Shown piece after piece: positions 17,908 through 26,678 of a stretch of DNA of 64,000 bases. The stretch is from NCBI GenBank assembly GCA_013823725.1, contig PNMQ01000008.1:110222-174221 (forward strand). Direction: 5' to 3'. The position numbers and the translations under genes are program-made. The notes beneath the pieces were generated by a model that saw only the letters and a program-made list of their open reading frames with translations, did not search any database and was not told the DNA's origin. The stretch is from Candidatus Pelagibacter sp. (GTDB lineage: Bacteria; Pseudomonadota; Alphaproteobacteria; Paracaedibacterales; CAIOTO01). Numbering within the stretch: position 1 is the first letter of the stretch; every line of letters starts with the position of its first letter.

Positions 17908-19383
17908 TTATTTACTTTCTTTATTAGTTAATTTTATTTTTATAATAGTTTCTTTACCTTCAACTGATTTAACCTCTATATCTCCTCCAAATTGCTTCAT
18001 CATTTTTTTACAAAGATATAAACCTAATCCATGTTTACTACCTTGAGTTGAAGAGTGAGCTTTGAAAAAAGGTTGGAATAGGTATTTAATAGATTCTGAT
18101 CCTATTCCTACACCATTATCTTTAATATTAATTTCTGTGAAATGTTCATATTTTGTTCCGTAAACGTGAATAGTTGGTATTTTTGATGAACAAACAAATT
18201 TAAGTGCATTATCAATTATGTTCTGGAAAACTAAATAAATAGTAATATAATCTGCGTATATATTTGGAAGTTCATCTATTTTTATATCTATTTTTTTTTC
18301 TATTACAAAATCATTATTTTGCATAAAAATATTTTCAATAATAAAATTACAAGATTGCTCTTCCTTTTCACTATCTAAGGATTGGTTTCTAGCAAGAGAT
18401 AAAACCAACTCAATAATCTTATCCATTTTTTTTATTTCATTTTGGATAAGCGAGAAATATTTATTGATATTTACATCAAGAAACTCCCCTTCAATTATTT
18501 GAGAAAGGGACCTTACAATACGTAAAGGTTTTCTGAGTTCGTGACTACACATATAGATAGATAGATCCAACTCATTTTTTGAGTTTTTTATATTTTCCAA
18601 TGCTTTTCTTAATGATTTTTGTTTCTTGTTAAGCTCCAAAGTGGTTTTAGATATTAATTCTTTTAATTTATTATTTTCCTCGTTAAAATCATTTACGTCC
18701 CTAATCAATCCAAATAAAAGCTTTTCACCTTTAGAATTAATAAAAATAGATTTTTTTGTTGAAATAGTTCTTGTGCCGTATATTCCTGTGAACTCCTCAT
18801 TACTTGTAATAGGAACGGACTCTTCAAATGTTCGATCATCTTGCTCGTAAAATTTTTTAACTTCATTGATTGAAAAAAAATCACTATCCGTTTTTCCTAA
18901 AATATCATTTATATCGATACCAAGCATATTAGCAAAAGCATTATTCACAAATTGATATTGGTGACTTTTATTTTTTATAAAAATTGGATCAGGAATGTCA
19001 TGTAAAGTATTAGGAAAACTTTCATCTTTTTTTTCCATAAGGCTATCTTTTATAAAAATAACAGAAAAAATGTCCTCTTGCTGATGAAAAATTAATAAGT
19101 TAAAGTATTCATTTTTTAATTTATTTGATATTATTTTGATATTATTTTTAGAATAAGATTTTTTATTCAAAGATTTATTTAAATAATATTTGAAAGTTTC
19201 AATGTTTTCGGTTTCAGGGATGATGGTAAAAATATTTTTAATATCTGCGCCTATCAATTCCTTAAAGTTTTGATTCATATATAAAATATCACCATTATTT
19301 TTTATAAAAGATAGAGATAAAGGCAACGCATCAGAAAAATGCTTCCAGAATGAAAGATCTTCAAATATACTATATTTGCTCAT
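17908..19383 (-). CDS. Soluble PAS-domain sensor histidine kinase
   Basis: 491-aa histidine kinase with no transmembrane segment. Order: PAS-like domain (about 15-110), second PAS domain (about 125-230, with HDIPDPIFIKNKSHQYQFVNNAF), coiled coil (235-275), HisKA with phosphoacceptor His281 in MCSHELRKPLR, and HATPase with N box NIIDNALKF (388-396), G1 DNGVGIG (422-428) and G2 HGLGLYLCKK (451-460). The H box resembles phytochrome-type kinases. No response regulator gene is adjacent. The next gene, the exported FAD-like protein, is fused transcriptionally with a one-base gap. Lysine/asparagine-rich composition is stronger than in neighbouring housekeeping genes. Confidence 0.9.
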   Translation of the reverse strand: MSKYSIFEDLSFWKHFSDALPLSLSFIKNNGDILYMNQNFKELIGADIKNIFTIIPETENIETFKYYLNKSLNKKSYSKNNIKIISNKLKNEYFNLLIFHQQEDIFSVIFIKDSLMEKKDESFPNTLHDIPDPIFIKNKSHQYQFVNNAFANMLGIDINDILGKTDSDFFSINEVKKFYEQDDRTFEESVPITSNEEFTGIYGTRTISTKKSIFINSKGEKLLFGLIRDVNDFNEENNKLKELISKTTLELNKKQKSLRKALENIKNSKNELDLSIYMCSHELRKPLRIVRSLSQIIEGEFLDVNINKYFSLIQNEIKKMDKIIELVLSLARNQSLDSEKEEQSCNFIIENIFMQNNDFVIEKKIDIKIDELPNIYADYITIYLVFQNIIDNALKFVCSSKIPTIHVYGTKYEHFTEINIKDNGVGIGSESIKYLFQPFFKAHSSTQGSKHGLGLYLCKKMMKQFGGDIEVKSVEGKETIIKIKLTNKESK

Positions 19384-19650
19384 GATTTAAAATATATTGA
19401 GTTAATATTTTATTTAATTTTATATTAAAATTACAACAATGTAAAGAAATAGTATTTTATTGTAAATATTATGAGTTTATTCGCATTTGATGGATGTTTA
19501 AATAATAATTTTGAACAACAAGAAAGGGCTATAAAAAAAAGATGTTCAGAAAATAAAATCGCATGAATAATAACTGACCTACGAACAAAAGGTATGACAC
19601 TATTTATTAAGAAAATAAAAAATGTTATTCTTAATAAAATCGATAGTTAA

Positions 19651-19833
19651 ATGAAGAATATGAAATTTAACCCAGAAATACTTGAAATCATCTATTGTCC
19701 CAAAACACATAAGCGCCTGCAATATGATGAAGAAAAAGAAATTTTGTATACCAATAATGATGAAACAACGTATGCTATTAAAAACGGAGTACCTTTGCTA
19801 GATACACCTGTAACTATAATAAACATACATTAG
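19651..19833 (+). CDS. Trm112/UPF0434 family small protein
   Basis: 60-aa protein of the Trm112 family: F-N-PEILEIIYCPKTHKRLQYD followed by YAIKNGVPLLD, matching the short zinc-ribbon-like proteins that partner methyltransferases. Only one Cys is present in the CPKT motif, where other members carry a second Cys, so metal binding is probably lost, as in many bacterial homologues. The ATG at 19660 is an alternative start. No methyltransferase is adjacent. Confidence 0.8.
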   Translation: MKNMKFNPEILEIIYCPKTHKRLQYDEEKEILYTNNDETTYAIKNGVPLLDTPVTIINIH

Positions 19834-19845
19834 TTGAAACTATCT

Positions 19846-20265
19846 CTAGTGACGATGGTCACCAGATAAAATAGTATGACTTAGTGGACAATAGGTTTGA
19901 CCCACTTCTAATTTCTTTATTTCTCTTTTTTTATGTTTTTTAGAAAAAGGACGAACAAATATTGAACTATCTTCTATGAAAACAATTTCCATATATTTTA
20001 TTTCAGTATCTTTAGAGTAGACTTGGCCGTTAAGCCACACATCCCAACTTTTTAAATCCTTTAAAAGAATTCCCCCTAAATAATAGCAAGCTTCATTTTG
20101 ATCGTTATCGTCTGAAGAAGAATCTTCGAAAAACTCGTAGACCTTTTCACTTTTAGCATTATCTTTTTGTTCTGAAGCCAGCACATTGTTCAAACAAAAA
20201 ACAAAAAAACAAAAAAATATATATCTTAGGGCGAAACTTATCATAAAAAATATTTTTGCATGCAA
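19846..20265 (-). CDS. Small exported protein of unknown function
   Basis: 139 residues; signal peptide is best from the internal ATG at 20244 (Met8, hydrophobic FALRYIFFCFFVFCL, cleavage near VLA). The mature part is acidic at first, then YYLGGILLKDLKSWDVWLNG, ending with a basic KKHKKREIKK and LEVGQTYCP. The L-x-GI-x8-W-x-VWLNG plus C-terminal L-x-x-GQTY pattern recalls small periplasmic proteins associated with secretion or pilus functions in alphaproteobacteria, but no function can be given. Confidence 0.6.
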   Translation of the reverse strand: MHAKIFFMISFALRYIFFCFFVFCLNNVLASEQKDNAKSEKVYEFFEDSSSDDNDQNEACYYLGGILLKDLKSWDVWLNGQVYSKDTEIKYMEIVFIEDSSIFVRPFSKKHKKREIKKLEVGQTYCPLSHTILSGDHRH

Positions 20266-20360
20266 CTATAACAAGGATATCAAAAAAAAACTCTGAATAA
20301 CATTTTATAATCTACGAAAATAAAGAAACCCCTCTTTTCACTATAATCAGCTTGCACAAC

Positions 20361-20418
20361 AGTCATAATCAAATGACTATTGCTGGATAGCTACCTGCAG
20401 CGAACATTAATGGCAGGT
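20361..20418. repeat. Two adjacent short inverted repeats
   Basis: AGTCAT/ATGACT arms (20361-20366, 20373-20378) and ACCTGC/GCAGGT arms (20393-20398, 20413-20418) lie in tandem between two minus-strand genes for exported proteins. No T-run follows, so they are weak terminator candidates; an operator or small RNA structure is equally possible. Confidence 0.25.
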
Positions 20419-20464
20419 CAAATAAAAACAGATATCTTTTGGTTAAATTATTAATACCGTAATA

Positions 20465-21199
20465 CTATTTGTCTCGTAGCGAAAGATAATAAAAACAGAT
20501 CGGATCACCCTCATGAATATGCTCTATAGGTTCTGGCTGTTCACCTGTTTGTGTTGCCTTATCGTAACGTACCATTCCCGCACTGATTGCTGCTTTTTGT
20601 GATGCTACATTATCAAAATTAATAGAAGCATCTATAAAGTTAAGATTCCATTCTGGATTATTACGCACTGTTTCTTTGACGCATCCGAATAGTGCTCGCT
20701 CTGCTGCAGACCCGTATCCTTTTCCTCTTGCTTTTGGAAACAACTCAATACCCAACTCTAATGACTGCTTAAATCTGCGAGATGTACGTAAACCTATTGT
20801 ACCAATAAGGCAGCCTTCCTTTTTATCCAAAATACCCCACAATGGATCTTGTAAATTTAGATTTTGAATAACATCATATGCACCTTCTGCAGTTGGAAGT
20901 GGCTGTGGAGAAGAGCGTGAATCCATCGGATCCGTTAGATCAATTCCAAACAAATATTCAATAGCTTCGTCATTCAAATCTTCACGTATGATACGCCTTA
21001 AAATTAAATGATCAGTTTCAGCAGATATAGCCATTAATGCAGGATAGAGTGATGATACTGATTGAGAAATATAAACGTCACCTTCTCCTGAAACAGAAGA
21101 GCCTGATGAAGGCTCATGAGAAGAAGGATCATCTGCTGTGAATCCATGATCGGTAACAGCCAGACATAACATTATTAGTTTGAAAAAGCTATGATTCAT
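20465..21199 (-). CDS. GNAT acetyltransferase with signal peptide
   Basis: 244 aa. Residues 1-22 form a Sec signal peptide (hydrophobic LIMLCLAVTDHGFTA), followed by a Ser-rich linker (PSSHEPSSGSSVSGEG) and a GNAT (Acetyltransf_3, RimJ/L-like) domain from about residue 60: LILRRIIREDL at its start, GCLIGTIGLRTSRRF, LELGIELFPKARGKGYGSAAERAL (acetyl-CoA loop R-G-x-GYGS) and NFDNVASQKAAISAGM. The domain is complete. RimJ/L-type enzymes are normally cytoplasmic, so the exported form is unusual and might act on envelope or host substrates. It stands alone on the minus strand. Confidence 0.8.
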   Translation of the reverse strand: MNHSFFKLIMLCLAVTDHGFTADDPSSHEPSSGSSVSGEGDVYISQSVSSLYPALMAISAETDHLILRRIIREDLNDEAIEYLFGIDLTDPMDSRSSPQPLPTAEGAYDVIQNLNLQDPLWGILDKKEGCLIGTIGLRTSRRFKQSLELGIELFPKARGKGYGSAAERALFGCVKETVRNNPEWNLNFIDASINFDNVASQKAAISAGMVRYDKATQTGEQPEPIEHIHEGDPICFYYLSLRDK

Positions 21200-21301
21200 T
21201 TTATTTTCTATACTATATTTATAGATAATAACATATTAGACTATAATCTAAATATCAATCGAATTATTATTTTAAGAAATATAATACTTATTGCCTAAAT
21301 A

Positions 21302-22201
21302 TTAACAATGCGCAGCTACTTCACCACCTCTACCATCGATTGTTGTTTGTATTAATTCTAAAGTAGGAATCTGATCTGGTGAATTCAATAATTGATCAGC
21401 ACTTTCCTTTAAGGTTATAAAATCTACCCCTGTAGATTTCAAATGTATCAGAAAAGTTTCAAACCAATCTAAATACGCCATACCTTCCAATTCGGCATGT
21501 AGTGTAAAAACATTCAAATTGTTATCCATCATGCATTCATCGTAATGATGGATTAGACGATCTATAGGATATTCAGGTCGACCTAATAATTCATCCAAAG
21601 TTGGTAAGTTCGTAGGTATTTGCAATGTTTGAAGTTTTTTCGGACCAACACATGGAAAAAATGGAATATGCCCACGAGTATCACTGGCATAACGTAAATG
21701 AAGTTCTTCATATACTTGTAACACGTGCTTATTCACTTGCCATCCTGCGGCACCAAATGTTTCAGGATGAAAACCAAATGTCGTCACAAACATTTGATAT
21801 GCTTTAAGCATTTCATTTCTAACTGTTTCAAAATCCCAACCATGCATTTGATTTTGCCATTTGATGTGATCGTACGTATGAACACCAACCTCATGTCCAT
21901 CAAAATGCGTTTGACGCATAATATCTTTATTTCGTTTTGCAATATGAGGGCCAGGCCATAAAACACCATTGAGAAGTGTTTTAATGCCATAAACTTTCAA
22001 AACACTTGTGCGGCTAACTTTTTTAAAAAATCCTTTTTGGAAAACACGTTTTAAAGCACGACCGGTATTGTCTGGTCCCAATGAAAATAAAAAGGTTGCC
22101 TTAATATCATGCTTTTCAAAAAGGTTTAATAAATTTCTAACACCAATTCGCGTACCCCTGTCGGTATCGACGTCAACTTTTAAAACAATTTGTTTCTTCA
22201 T
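21302..22201 (-). CDS. arnD: Polysaccharide deacetylase family, ArnD-like deformylase
   Basis: NodB-fold deacetylase matching ArnD, which removes the formyl group from 4-deoxy-4-formamido-L-arabinose-phosphoundecaprenol in the lipid A L-Ara4N pathway. Signatures: KVDVDTDRGTRIGV (metal Asp pair), LGPDNTGR, HEVGVHTYDHIKWQ (His-x3-His metal site), AAGWQVN, and YASDTRGHIPF near the end, FTLHAELEGM. The 299-aa length fits. It follows the ArnA-like decarboxylase gene by 8 nt, the same pathway, which supports the call over a generic deacetylase. Confidence 0.9.
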   Translation of the reverse strand: MKKQIVLKVDVDTDRGTRIGVRNLLNLFEKHDIKATFLFSLGPDNTGRALKRVFQKGFFKKVSRTSVLKVYGIKTLLNGVLWPGPHIAKRNKDIMRQTHFDGHEVGVHTYDHIKWQNQMHGWDFETVRNEMLKAYQMFVTTFGFHPETFGAAGWQVNKHVLQVYEELHLRYASDTRGHIPFFPCVGPKKLQTLQIPTNLPTLDELLGRPEYPIDRLIHHYDECMMDNNLNVFTLHAELEGMAYLDWFETFLIHLKSTGVDFITLKESADQLLNSPDQIPTLELIQTTIDGRGGEVAAHC

Positions 22202-22209
22202 ATCAAAAT

Positions 22210-23241
22210 CTAATAATCGTTTAAAATCGATTGTTCATGATGCTGAATAATTTTTTCTATGGATGTTTTTAAATCGATGGATGGTTTCCAACCTAAACAT
22301 TCTTGAATAGCATTGATGCTAGGCATCCTAAAATCAACATCCTGATAGTGTTGCCCATACACTTCAAAACCTGTACGGTCGATTATATTTATATCATCTA
22401 CAAAATGGGAGAGCTTAGGGTTATTCTTCAGTGCATCTAAAATATAGCATGCTAAATCTTTGATGGAGTGTTCATTAAAAGGATTCCCAATATTGAAAAT
22501 TTTTTGATAAGAAGAACCTGTAGAATCATCGATAATTTTCCAAAGCGCATCGATACCGTCGTCAATGTCAGTAAACGCTCTTTTTTGTTTGCCACCATCA
22601 ACTAGCGTTAGTTCTTTTTTAAAAACAATATCGGAAATCATTTTTGAAACAACACGAGAACGTTCAGACGCTTCTGGATCTATTGAATCTAATTTTCCAC
22701 CAACCCAATTGAAAGGCCTAAACAATGTGTAGTCTAAATTATTGTGAATCCCATAAGCATAAATAACGCGATCTAATAATTGTTTTGAGGATGAATAAAT
22801 CCAACGTTGTTTATGAATAGGACCAGTCACGCAGTTAGACTGATCTTCATCGAAATATTGATCTTGACACATTCCATATACTTCAGAAGTTGAAGGGAAT
22901 ATGAGTCTTTTCTGATGTTTAACAGTTAATTTAATAAGCTCTAAGTTGGCTTCAAAATCAAGGGCAAAAACCTTTAAAGGGTCTGTCACGTAAAGCTTAG
23001 GGTTAGCAATAGCTGCTAATGGTAAAATAATATCGGACTGACGAATCAAATCTTCCATCAAATCTAAATTACTTATTGAATCTTTTATAAATTTGAAATT
23101 AGAGTGGTCAAAAAAAGAGCAGACTCTTGAATCATCAATATCCACACCAAAAATAAAGTAATCATCATGATGAATCATGTGTTCAAGAAGTGAACTTCCT
23201 ATAAAACCATTAATTCCTGAAATAAATATTGTTTTTTTCAT
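22210..23241 (-). CDS. arnA: UDP-glucuronate decarboxylase (ArnA C-terminal type)
   Basis: NAD-dependent short-chain dehydrogenase that oxidises and decarboxylates UDP-glucuronate to UDP-4-keto-pentose, the first committed step to UDP-L-Ara4N. Visible: GINGFIGSSLLEHM (Rossmann), FPSTSEVYGMCQDQYFDEDQSN, RWIYSSSKQLLDRVIYAYG (YxxxK catalytic pair) and KQKRAFTDIDDGI. In E. coli this domain is fused behind a formyltransferase domain; here only the dehydrogenase half is present (344 aa from ATG 23241, which has AGGG upstream; 23262 is a weaker start). Directly upstream of arnD on the minus strand. Confidence 0.9.
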   Translation of the reverse strand: MKKTIFISGINGFIGSSLLEHMIHHDDYFIFGVDIDDSRVCSFFDHSNFKFIKDSISNLDLMEDLIRQSDIILPLAAIANPKLYVTDPLKVFALDFEANLELIKLTVKHQKRLIFPSTSEVYGMCQDQYFDEDQSNCVTGPIHKQRWIYSSSKQLLDRVIYAYGIHNNLDYTLFRPFNWVGGKLDSIDPEASERSRVVSKMISDIVFKKELTLVDGGKQKRAFTDIDDGIDALWKIIDDSTGSSYQKIFNIGNPFNEHSIKDLACYILDALKNNPKLSHFVDDINIIDRTGFEVYGQHYQDVDFRMPSINAIQECLGWKPSIDLKTSIEKIIQHHEQSILNDY

Positions 23242-23393
23242 AAAACACCCTGTTGTGATCATGCTACAATATAAGCATATTCATGCTCTTAGTTCCATAT
23301 TAATCTTTAATCCTCTTTAAAATTAAGCTTTAGTTACTTATGTATTGTTTATTCATTTACTCTTTTCTTATTTTAAATTATTGAAACTTTTTT

Positions 23394-24581
23394 ATGAAAC
23401 ATCCCTGGATAAAAAAAAATACCATCAGCTTGATGATAACTTTATTTCTTTGCACATCTTGCTATGAGGATGAACAAGACCCTCATCATATGAACGAAGA
23501 GACAAAAAAATCCGCGCAGACATTAACAGAAGTCTTAAACCACATAGATAAAAATTTTATTTCTAAAATTGACGAAAGCCAATTCATAGAACAATGCCTA
23601 AAAAAATCGTTACCCTTAATTGATCCACATACCCGCTATCTTAATCCTGAGGAATATAAAAGAACATTAGATGAAGCTAATGGAGAATATGGGGGAATTG
23701 GCGTGGATGTTAAAAAACATGTCAAAGGATTAGAAGTTATTTGTATCCTTAACGGATCTCCTGCTGAAAAAGAAGATCTAAAAATAGGTGATATTATTAC
23801 TCATATCGATGGCATGCCCTTAATAGATTTAGATTATACTGAAATGTGCAAATTATTTAATGGCATTGTAGGTTCGGCTGTACGGATTTTTATTGAACGA
23901 CATTTTACTCCCTTAAAAGAATTACAAATTGTTCGATCCAAAATAAATAAAGAAACCATATCAGCATTCAGCGATCAGAATATTGGTTACATAGAAATTA
24001 AAAATTTCAATAACGTCACAACATCGAAACTTTATAAATTTTTAAACCAATTTAAAAAGGATAGAATTCAAGGACTGATTATTGATTTAAGAAACAACCC
24101 AGGTGGGTCATTAGAGCAAGCTGTGTCTTGTGCAGGGTATTTTGTTGGAAAGAAAAAAATTGTAACGATAAAAGGGCAAACATCCGATGATATCGTAGAA
24201 TATGAATCTTCAGAAAAGGCAGTTTTACAAAACGTCCCTACCATAGTTTTAATTAATAAAAATTCAGCATCTGCAGCTGAAATTGTAGCAGCTGCCATTA
24301 AAGATCATAAAAAAGGCATTTTATTTGGAACAAAGACATATGGTAAAGGTTCTGTTCAAACCCTTTTTCCGCTATCGAATGGTGGAGGATTAAATTTAAC
24401 CACAGCTTTATTTTATTCTCCTGCCCAAAACATTATCGACAAAAAAGGAATCACGCCAGATTACATGATTCCTTTTGCTGATCATAAACACAATTACGAA
24501 CAAAATATTAAAGAAGACCCAACTTATTTGAAAGCAAAAGATTTTCTACAAGGTCTTTTACATTTTCAAAATAAGCCGTAG
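23394..24581 (+). CDS. ctpA: C-terminal processing peptidase, S41 family
   Basis: Periplasmic serine-lysine protease with a PDZ domain that degrades or trims proteins from the C-terminus. An N-terminal hydrophobic stretch with a Cys near LFLCTSC suggests signal peptide or lipoprotein anchoring. The PDZ domain spans about residues 95-170 (GGIGVDVKKHVKGLEV, GSPAEKEDLKIGDII). The catalytic region holds FRxxPGG-like DLRNNPGGSLEQAV, NSASAAEIVAAAIKDH (Ser291/293) and TYGKGSVQ (Lys318; 25 residues after Ser293 as in Tsp). Length 395 aa. It is divergent from arnA. Confidence 0.93.
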   Translation: MKHPWIKKNTISLMITLFLCTSCYEDEQDPHHMNEETKKSAQTLTEVLNHIDKNFISKIDESQFIEQCLKKSLPLIDPHTRYLNPEEYKRTLDEANGEYGGIGVDVKKHVKGLEVICILNGSPAEKEDLKIGDIITHIDGMPLIDLDYTEMCKLFNGIVGSAVRIFIERHFTPLKELQIVRSKINKETISAFSDQNIGYIEIKNFNNVTTSKLYKFLNQFKKDRIQGLIIDLRNNPGGSLEQAVSCAGYFVGKKKIVTIKGQTSDDIVEYESSEKAVLQNVPTIVLINKNSASAAEIVAAAIKDHKKGILFGTKTYGKGSVQTLFPLSNGGGLNLTTALFYSPAQNIIDKKGITPDYMIPFADHKHNYEQNIKEDPTYLKAKDFLQGLLHFQNKP

Positions 24582-24586
24582 ATTTT

Positions 24587-25621
24587 TTATTTCTCAATAA
24601 ATTTATTAATTTCATCCATCGCTGTGTGTGCTTTTTGAAAGCTGTCCATAAATTGACCACTGACATGAATGGTATCTTTTAATATATATTGTTCATGCAA
24701 ATTGTTCACATTCTTTAACTTTTCAAAGAATATTTTTCCTTCTTCATATAAAGGATCATATTCGGCTGACACCATAAGTACGGGGGGAAGTTTTGATAAA
24801 AGAGGAGATTCTGCATACAAAGGTGACACTAAAGGATCATTAACTTTGTTACCATATTGATTTTGCAAATAAACCATAGCATATTTATTCAATCCTTCAC
24901 GTGTTAGGAAATAGTAGTAATCTAGTCCATCACGAGATAATGGTTTAACATTTAAATCGAGCCACGGATACCAAAGAACAATTTTTTCAGGGAGAGGCTT
25001 ATTTTCTAAAATACGATTGTACACTAATGCTAAAGCAAGGTTTCCACCGCAACTATCACCAGCAACAATGATTTTTGTTTGTGGATCAAGCCTTTCTAGC
25101 AACGCATCATAAGCATGTATTACATCGTTATAAGCCGCTGGATAAACATGTTCTGGTGCCAAGCGATATTCAACAGAATAAATATCCAAACCCGACTTTA
25201 AACATAAAAACCTACACATTTGGTCATGTGTATCAATATTTCCTAAAGCAAAACCACCACCATGAACAAAATAAATGACTTGTCCAGTTTTTGTTCCCTT
25301 ATAATGTCTAATAGGAATTTGCTGTCCCTTAACAGTAAAAATAAGATCTTCACTTTTGACATCTGTTTTTGTAGTGTTTAAAGTTTGAGCCAAAGTATTA
25401 TGAAGCAAACGTCGCTGTTTTAAAGGCGATAAATCGGCATTTTCTTTCATGATTTTTTTCAAAATACATTGTGCACTTTGCATGAATTTTTTGGTATCAC
25501 CATCCAAATGCATAGGAATATTGTTCGGCGTTAAACTAACCATTTCAGGTTTTGATTGAGAATCTGAACCATTTCCAAAAACGCATAATGCTGCGTATAA
25601 ACCTAATAAATATTTTTTCAT
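24587..25621 (-). CDS. Exported alpha/beta hydrolase, HSL-type esterase
   Basis: 344-aa carboxylesterase/lipase of the hormone-sensitive-lipase family. HGGGFALG is the oxyanion-hole motif, VAGDSCGGNLAL contains the nucleophile serine in GDSxGG, and VSAEYDPLYEEGK plus the C-terminal TIHVSGQF region provide the Asp and His. The N-terminus (MKKYLLGLYAALCVFGNG) looks like a signal peptide. It lies 20 nt after fliP on the same strand and may be read through from the flagellar transcript. Substrate unknown. Confidence 0.85.
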   Translation of the reverse strand: MKKYLLGLYAALCVFGNGSDSQSKPEMVSLTPNNIPMHLDGDTKKFMQSAQCILKKIMKENADLSPLKQRRLLHNTLAQTLNTTKTDVKSEDLIFTVKGQQIPIRHYKGTKTGQVIYFVHGGGFALGNIDTHDQMCRFLCLKSGLDIYSVEYRLAPEHVYPAAYNDVIHAYDALLERLDPQTKIIVAGDSCGGNLALALVYNRILENKPLPEKIVLWYPWLDLNVKPLSRDGLDYYYFLTREGLNKYAMVYLQNQYGNKVNDPLVSPLYAESPLLSKLPPVLMVSAEYDPLYEEGKIFFEKLKNVNNLHEQYILKDTIHVSGQFMDSFQKAHTAMDEINKFIEK

Positions 25622-25641
25622 TTATCTTCCTTTTTACAATT

Positions 25642-26394
25642 TTAATGAAAACTTTTAACTAAACTACCACAAATCAAATTCCAACCATCTATCATAACGA
25701 AAAAGATTAGCTTAAATGGCAATGAAATCATTACCGGTGGTAACATCATCATACCCATGGCCATCAACGTAGATGCAACAACCATGTCTATAATTAAAAA
25801 TGGGATAAAAATTAAAAAACCGATTTCAAAGGCCCTTTTCAATTCGCTAATCATAAATGCTGGAACCAGCACTCGAAGTGAAACATCTTCTTTTTTTTCA
25901 ACCTTCTGTTTGGATAAATTCATAAAAAGAAGCAAATCTTTTTCACGAATATTTTTCAGCATGAATTCACGAAAAGGTTGTGCTGCTTTGTTAAAAGCCT
26001 CCTTCTCCGTAATTTTTTCATCCATCAAAGGTACAATTGCCGTATCATAGGCCTTTTCAAAAACAGGCATCATAATGTACGTTGTCATAAATAAAGACAA
26101 ACTCATAATTACAAGATTAGGTGGTGATTGTTGTGTTCCTAATGCTGTTCTTAAGAAGGAAAAAACAATAACCATACGTGTAAAAGAAGTTACCATCATA
26201 ATTAGTGCAGGCGCCAATGATAGCAAAGTTAAGGTAACAAGAAGCTGAACCATGCGGCTAATCATAGAACCGCCTGTTGCACCCAAATCCAATGTAATGG
26301 CTTCAGAAAAACAAGTAGAACCTGTGATAAAATATAGTATGAAGAAAGATACTAAAAAATATCGACTATTCATTTGAAAGGATAATTTTTTCAT
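25642..26394 (-). CDS. fliP: Flagellar type III export protein FliP
   Basis: Inner-membrane core of the flagellar export gate. After a cleavable signal peptide, the product carries SFTRMVIVFSFLRTALGTQQSPPN and AFMISELKRAFEIGFLIFIPFLIIDMVVASTLMAMGMMMLPPVMISLPFKLIFF (in part), the FliP signatures, with four transmembrane helices. Length is 250 aa. It overlaps the 3' end of the fliO-like gene by 4 bp, so translation is coupled. Confidence 0.95.
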   Translation of the reverse strand: MKKLSFQMNSRYFLVSFFILYFITGSTCFSEAITLDLGATGGSMISRMVQLLVTLTLLSLAPALIMMVTSFTRMVIVFSFLRTALGTQQSPPNLVIMSLSLFMTTYIMMPVFEKAYDTAIVPLMDEKITEKEAFNKAAQPFREFMLKNIREKDLLLFMNLSKQKVEKKEDVSLRVLVPAFMISELKRAFEIGFLIFIPFLIIDMVVASTLMAMGMMMLPPVMISLPFKLIFFVMIDGWNLICGSLVKSFH

Positions 26395-26678
26395 GTGGAT
26401 ATTCTTTCAACAATAGAAGGATTTTGTTTGTCACATGAATCGACTAAAAAATCACACTTTTCGCCACAAAAAATAATGTATTCCTTTGTTTCGCTTTCAA
26501 CGACGCATATTTTTCTTTTGTGATCAATATAGAGCTGGTCTTTTAAAGAAATAGCCCCTTTTATTTTCATCCTTGAAAATAATTTCTTTGCTGCAGGTGA
26601 TCTTAGGTAATAAATAAATCCAAAGAAAACAATAACAAAGAAGGTACCTAAAAAGAGAAAAAAAGATTCATGCATCAT
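26391..26678 (-). CDS. fliO: FliO-like flagellar assembly protein
   Basis: 95-aa protein with one N-terminal membrane helix (FFLFLGTFFVIVFFGFIYYL) and a small beta-rich cytoplasmic domain with LKDQLYIDHKRKICVVESETKEYIIF, the pattern of FliO (DUF-like L-x5-D-x-K-R..VE). It overlaps fliP by 4 bp, the usual fliO-fliP coupling. The primary-sequence signal is weak, and the assignment rests mainly on context and topology. Confidence 0.7.
   Translation of the reverse strand: MMHESFFLFLGTFFVIVFFGFIYYLRSPAAKKLFSRMKIKGAISLKDQLYIDHKRKICVVESETKEYIIFCGEKCDFLVDSCDKQNPSIVERIST

Noticed and set aside
19471..19566. 31-codon ORF starting MSLFAFDGCLNNN, faintly like the start of DUF2235-type phospholipase effectors
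   Set aside because: Too short, no ribosome binding site, and no continuation in any frame; only a chance resemblance can be claimed.
20266..20464. Possible small structured RNA between two minus-strand genes
   Set aside because: Two short inverted repeats are visible, but there is no promoter, terminator or known RNA family; listed only as a repeat.
24068..24298. Minus-strand open frame opposite ctpA and similar 60-100-codon frames elsewhere
   Set aside because: They lie wholly inside well-supported genes on the other strand and have no start signals.
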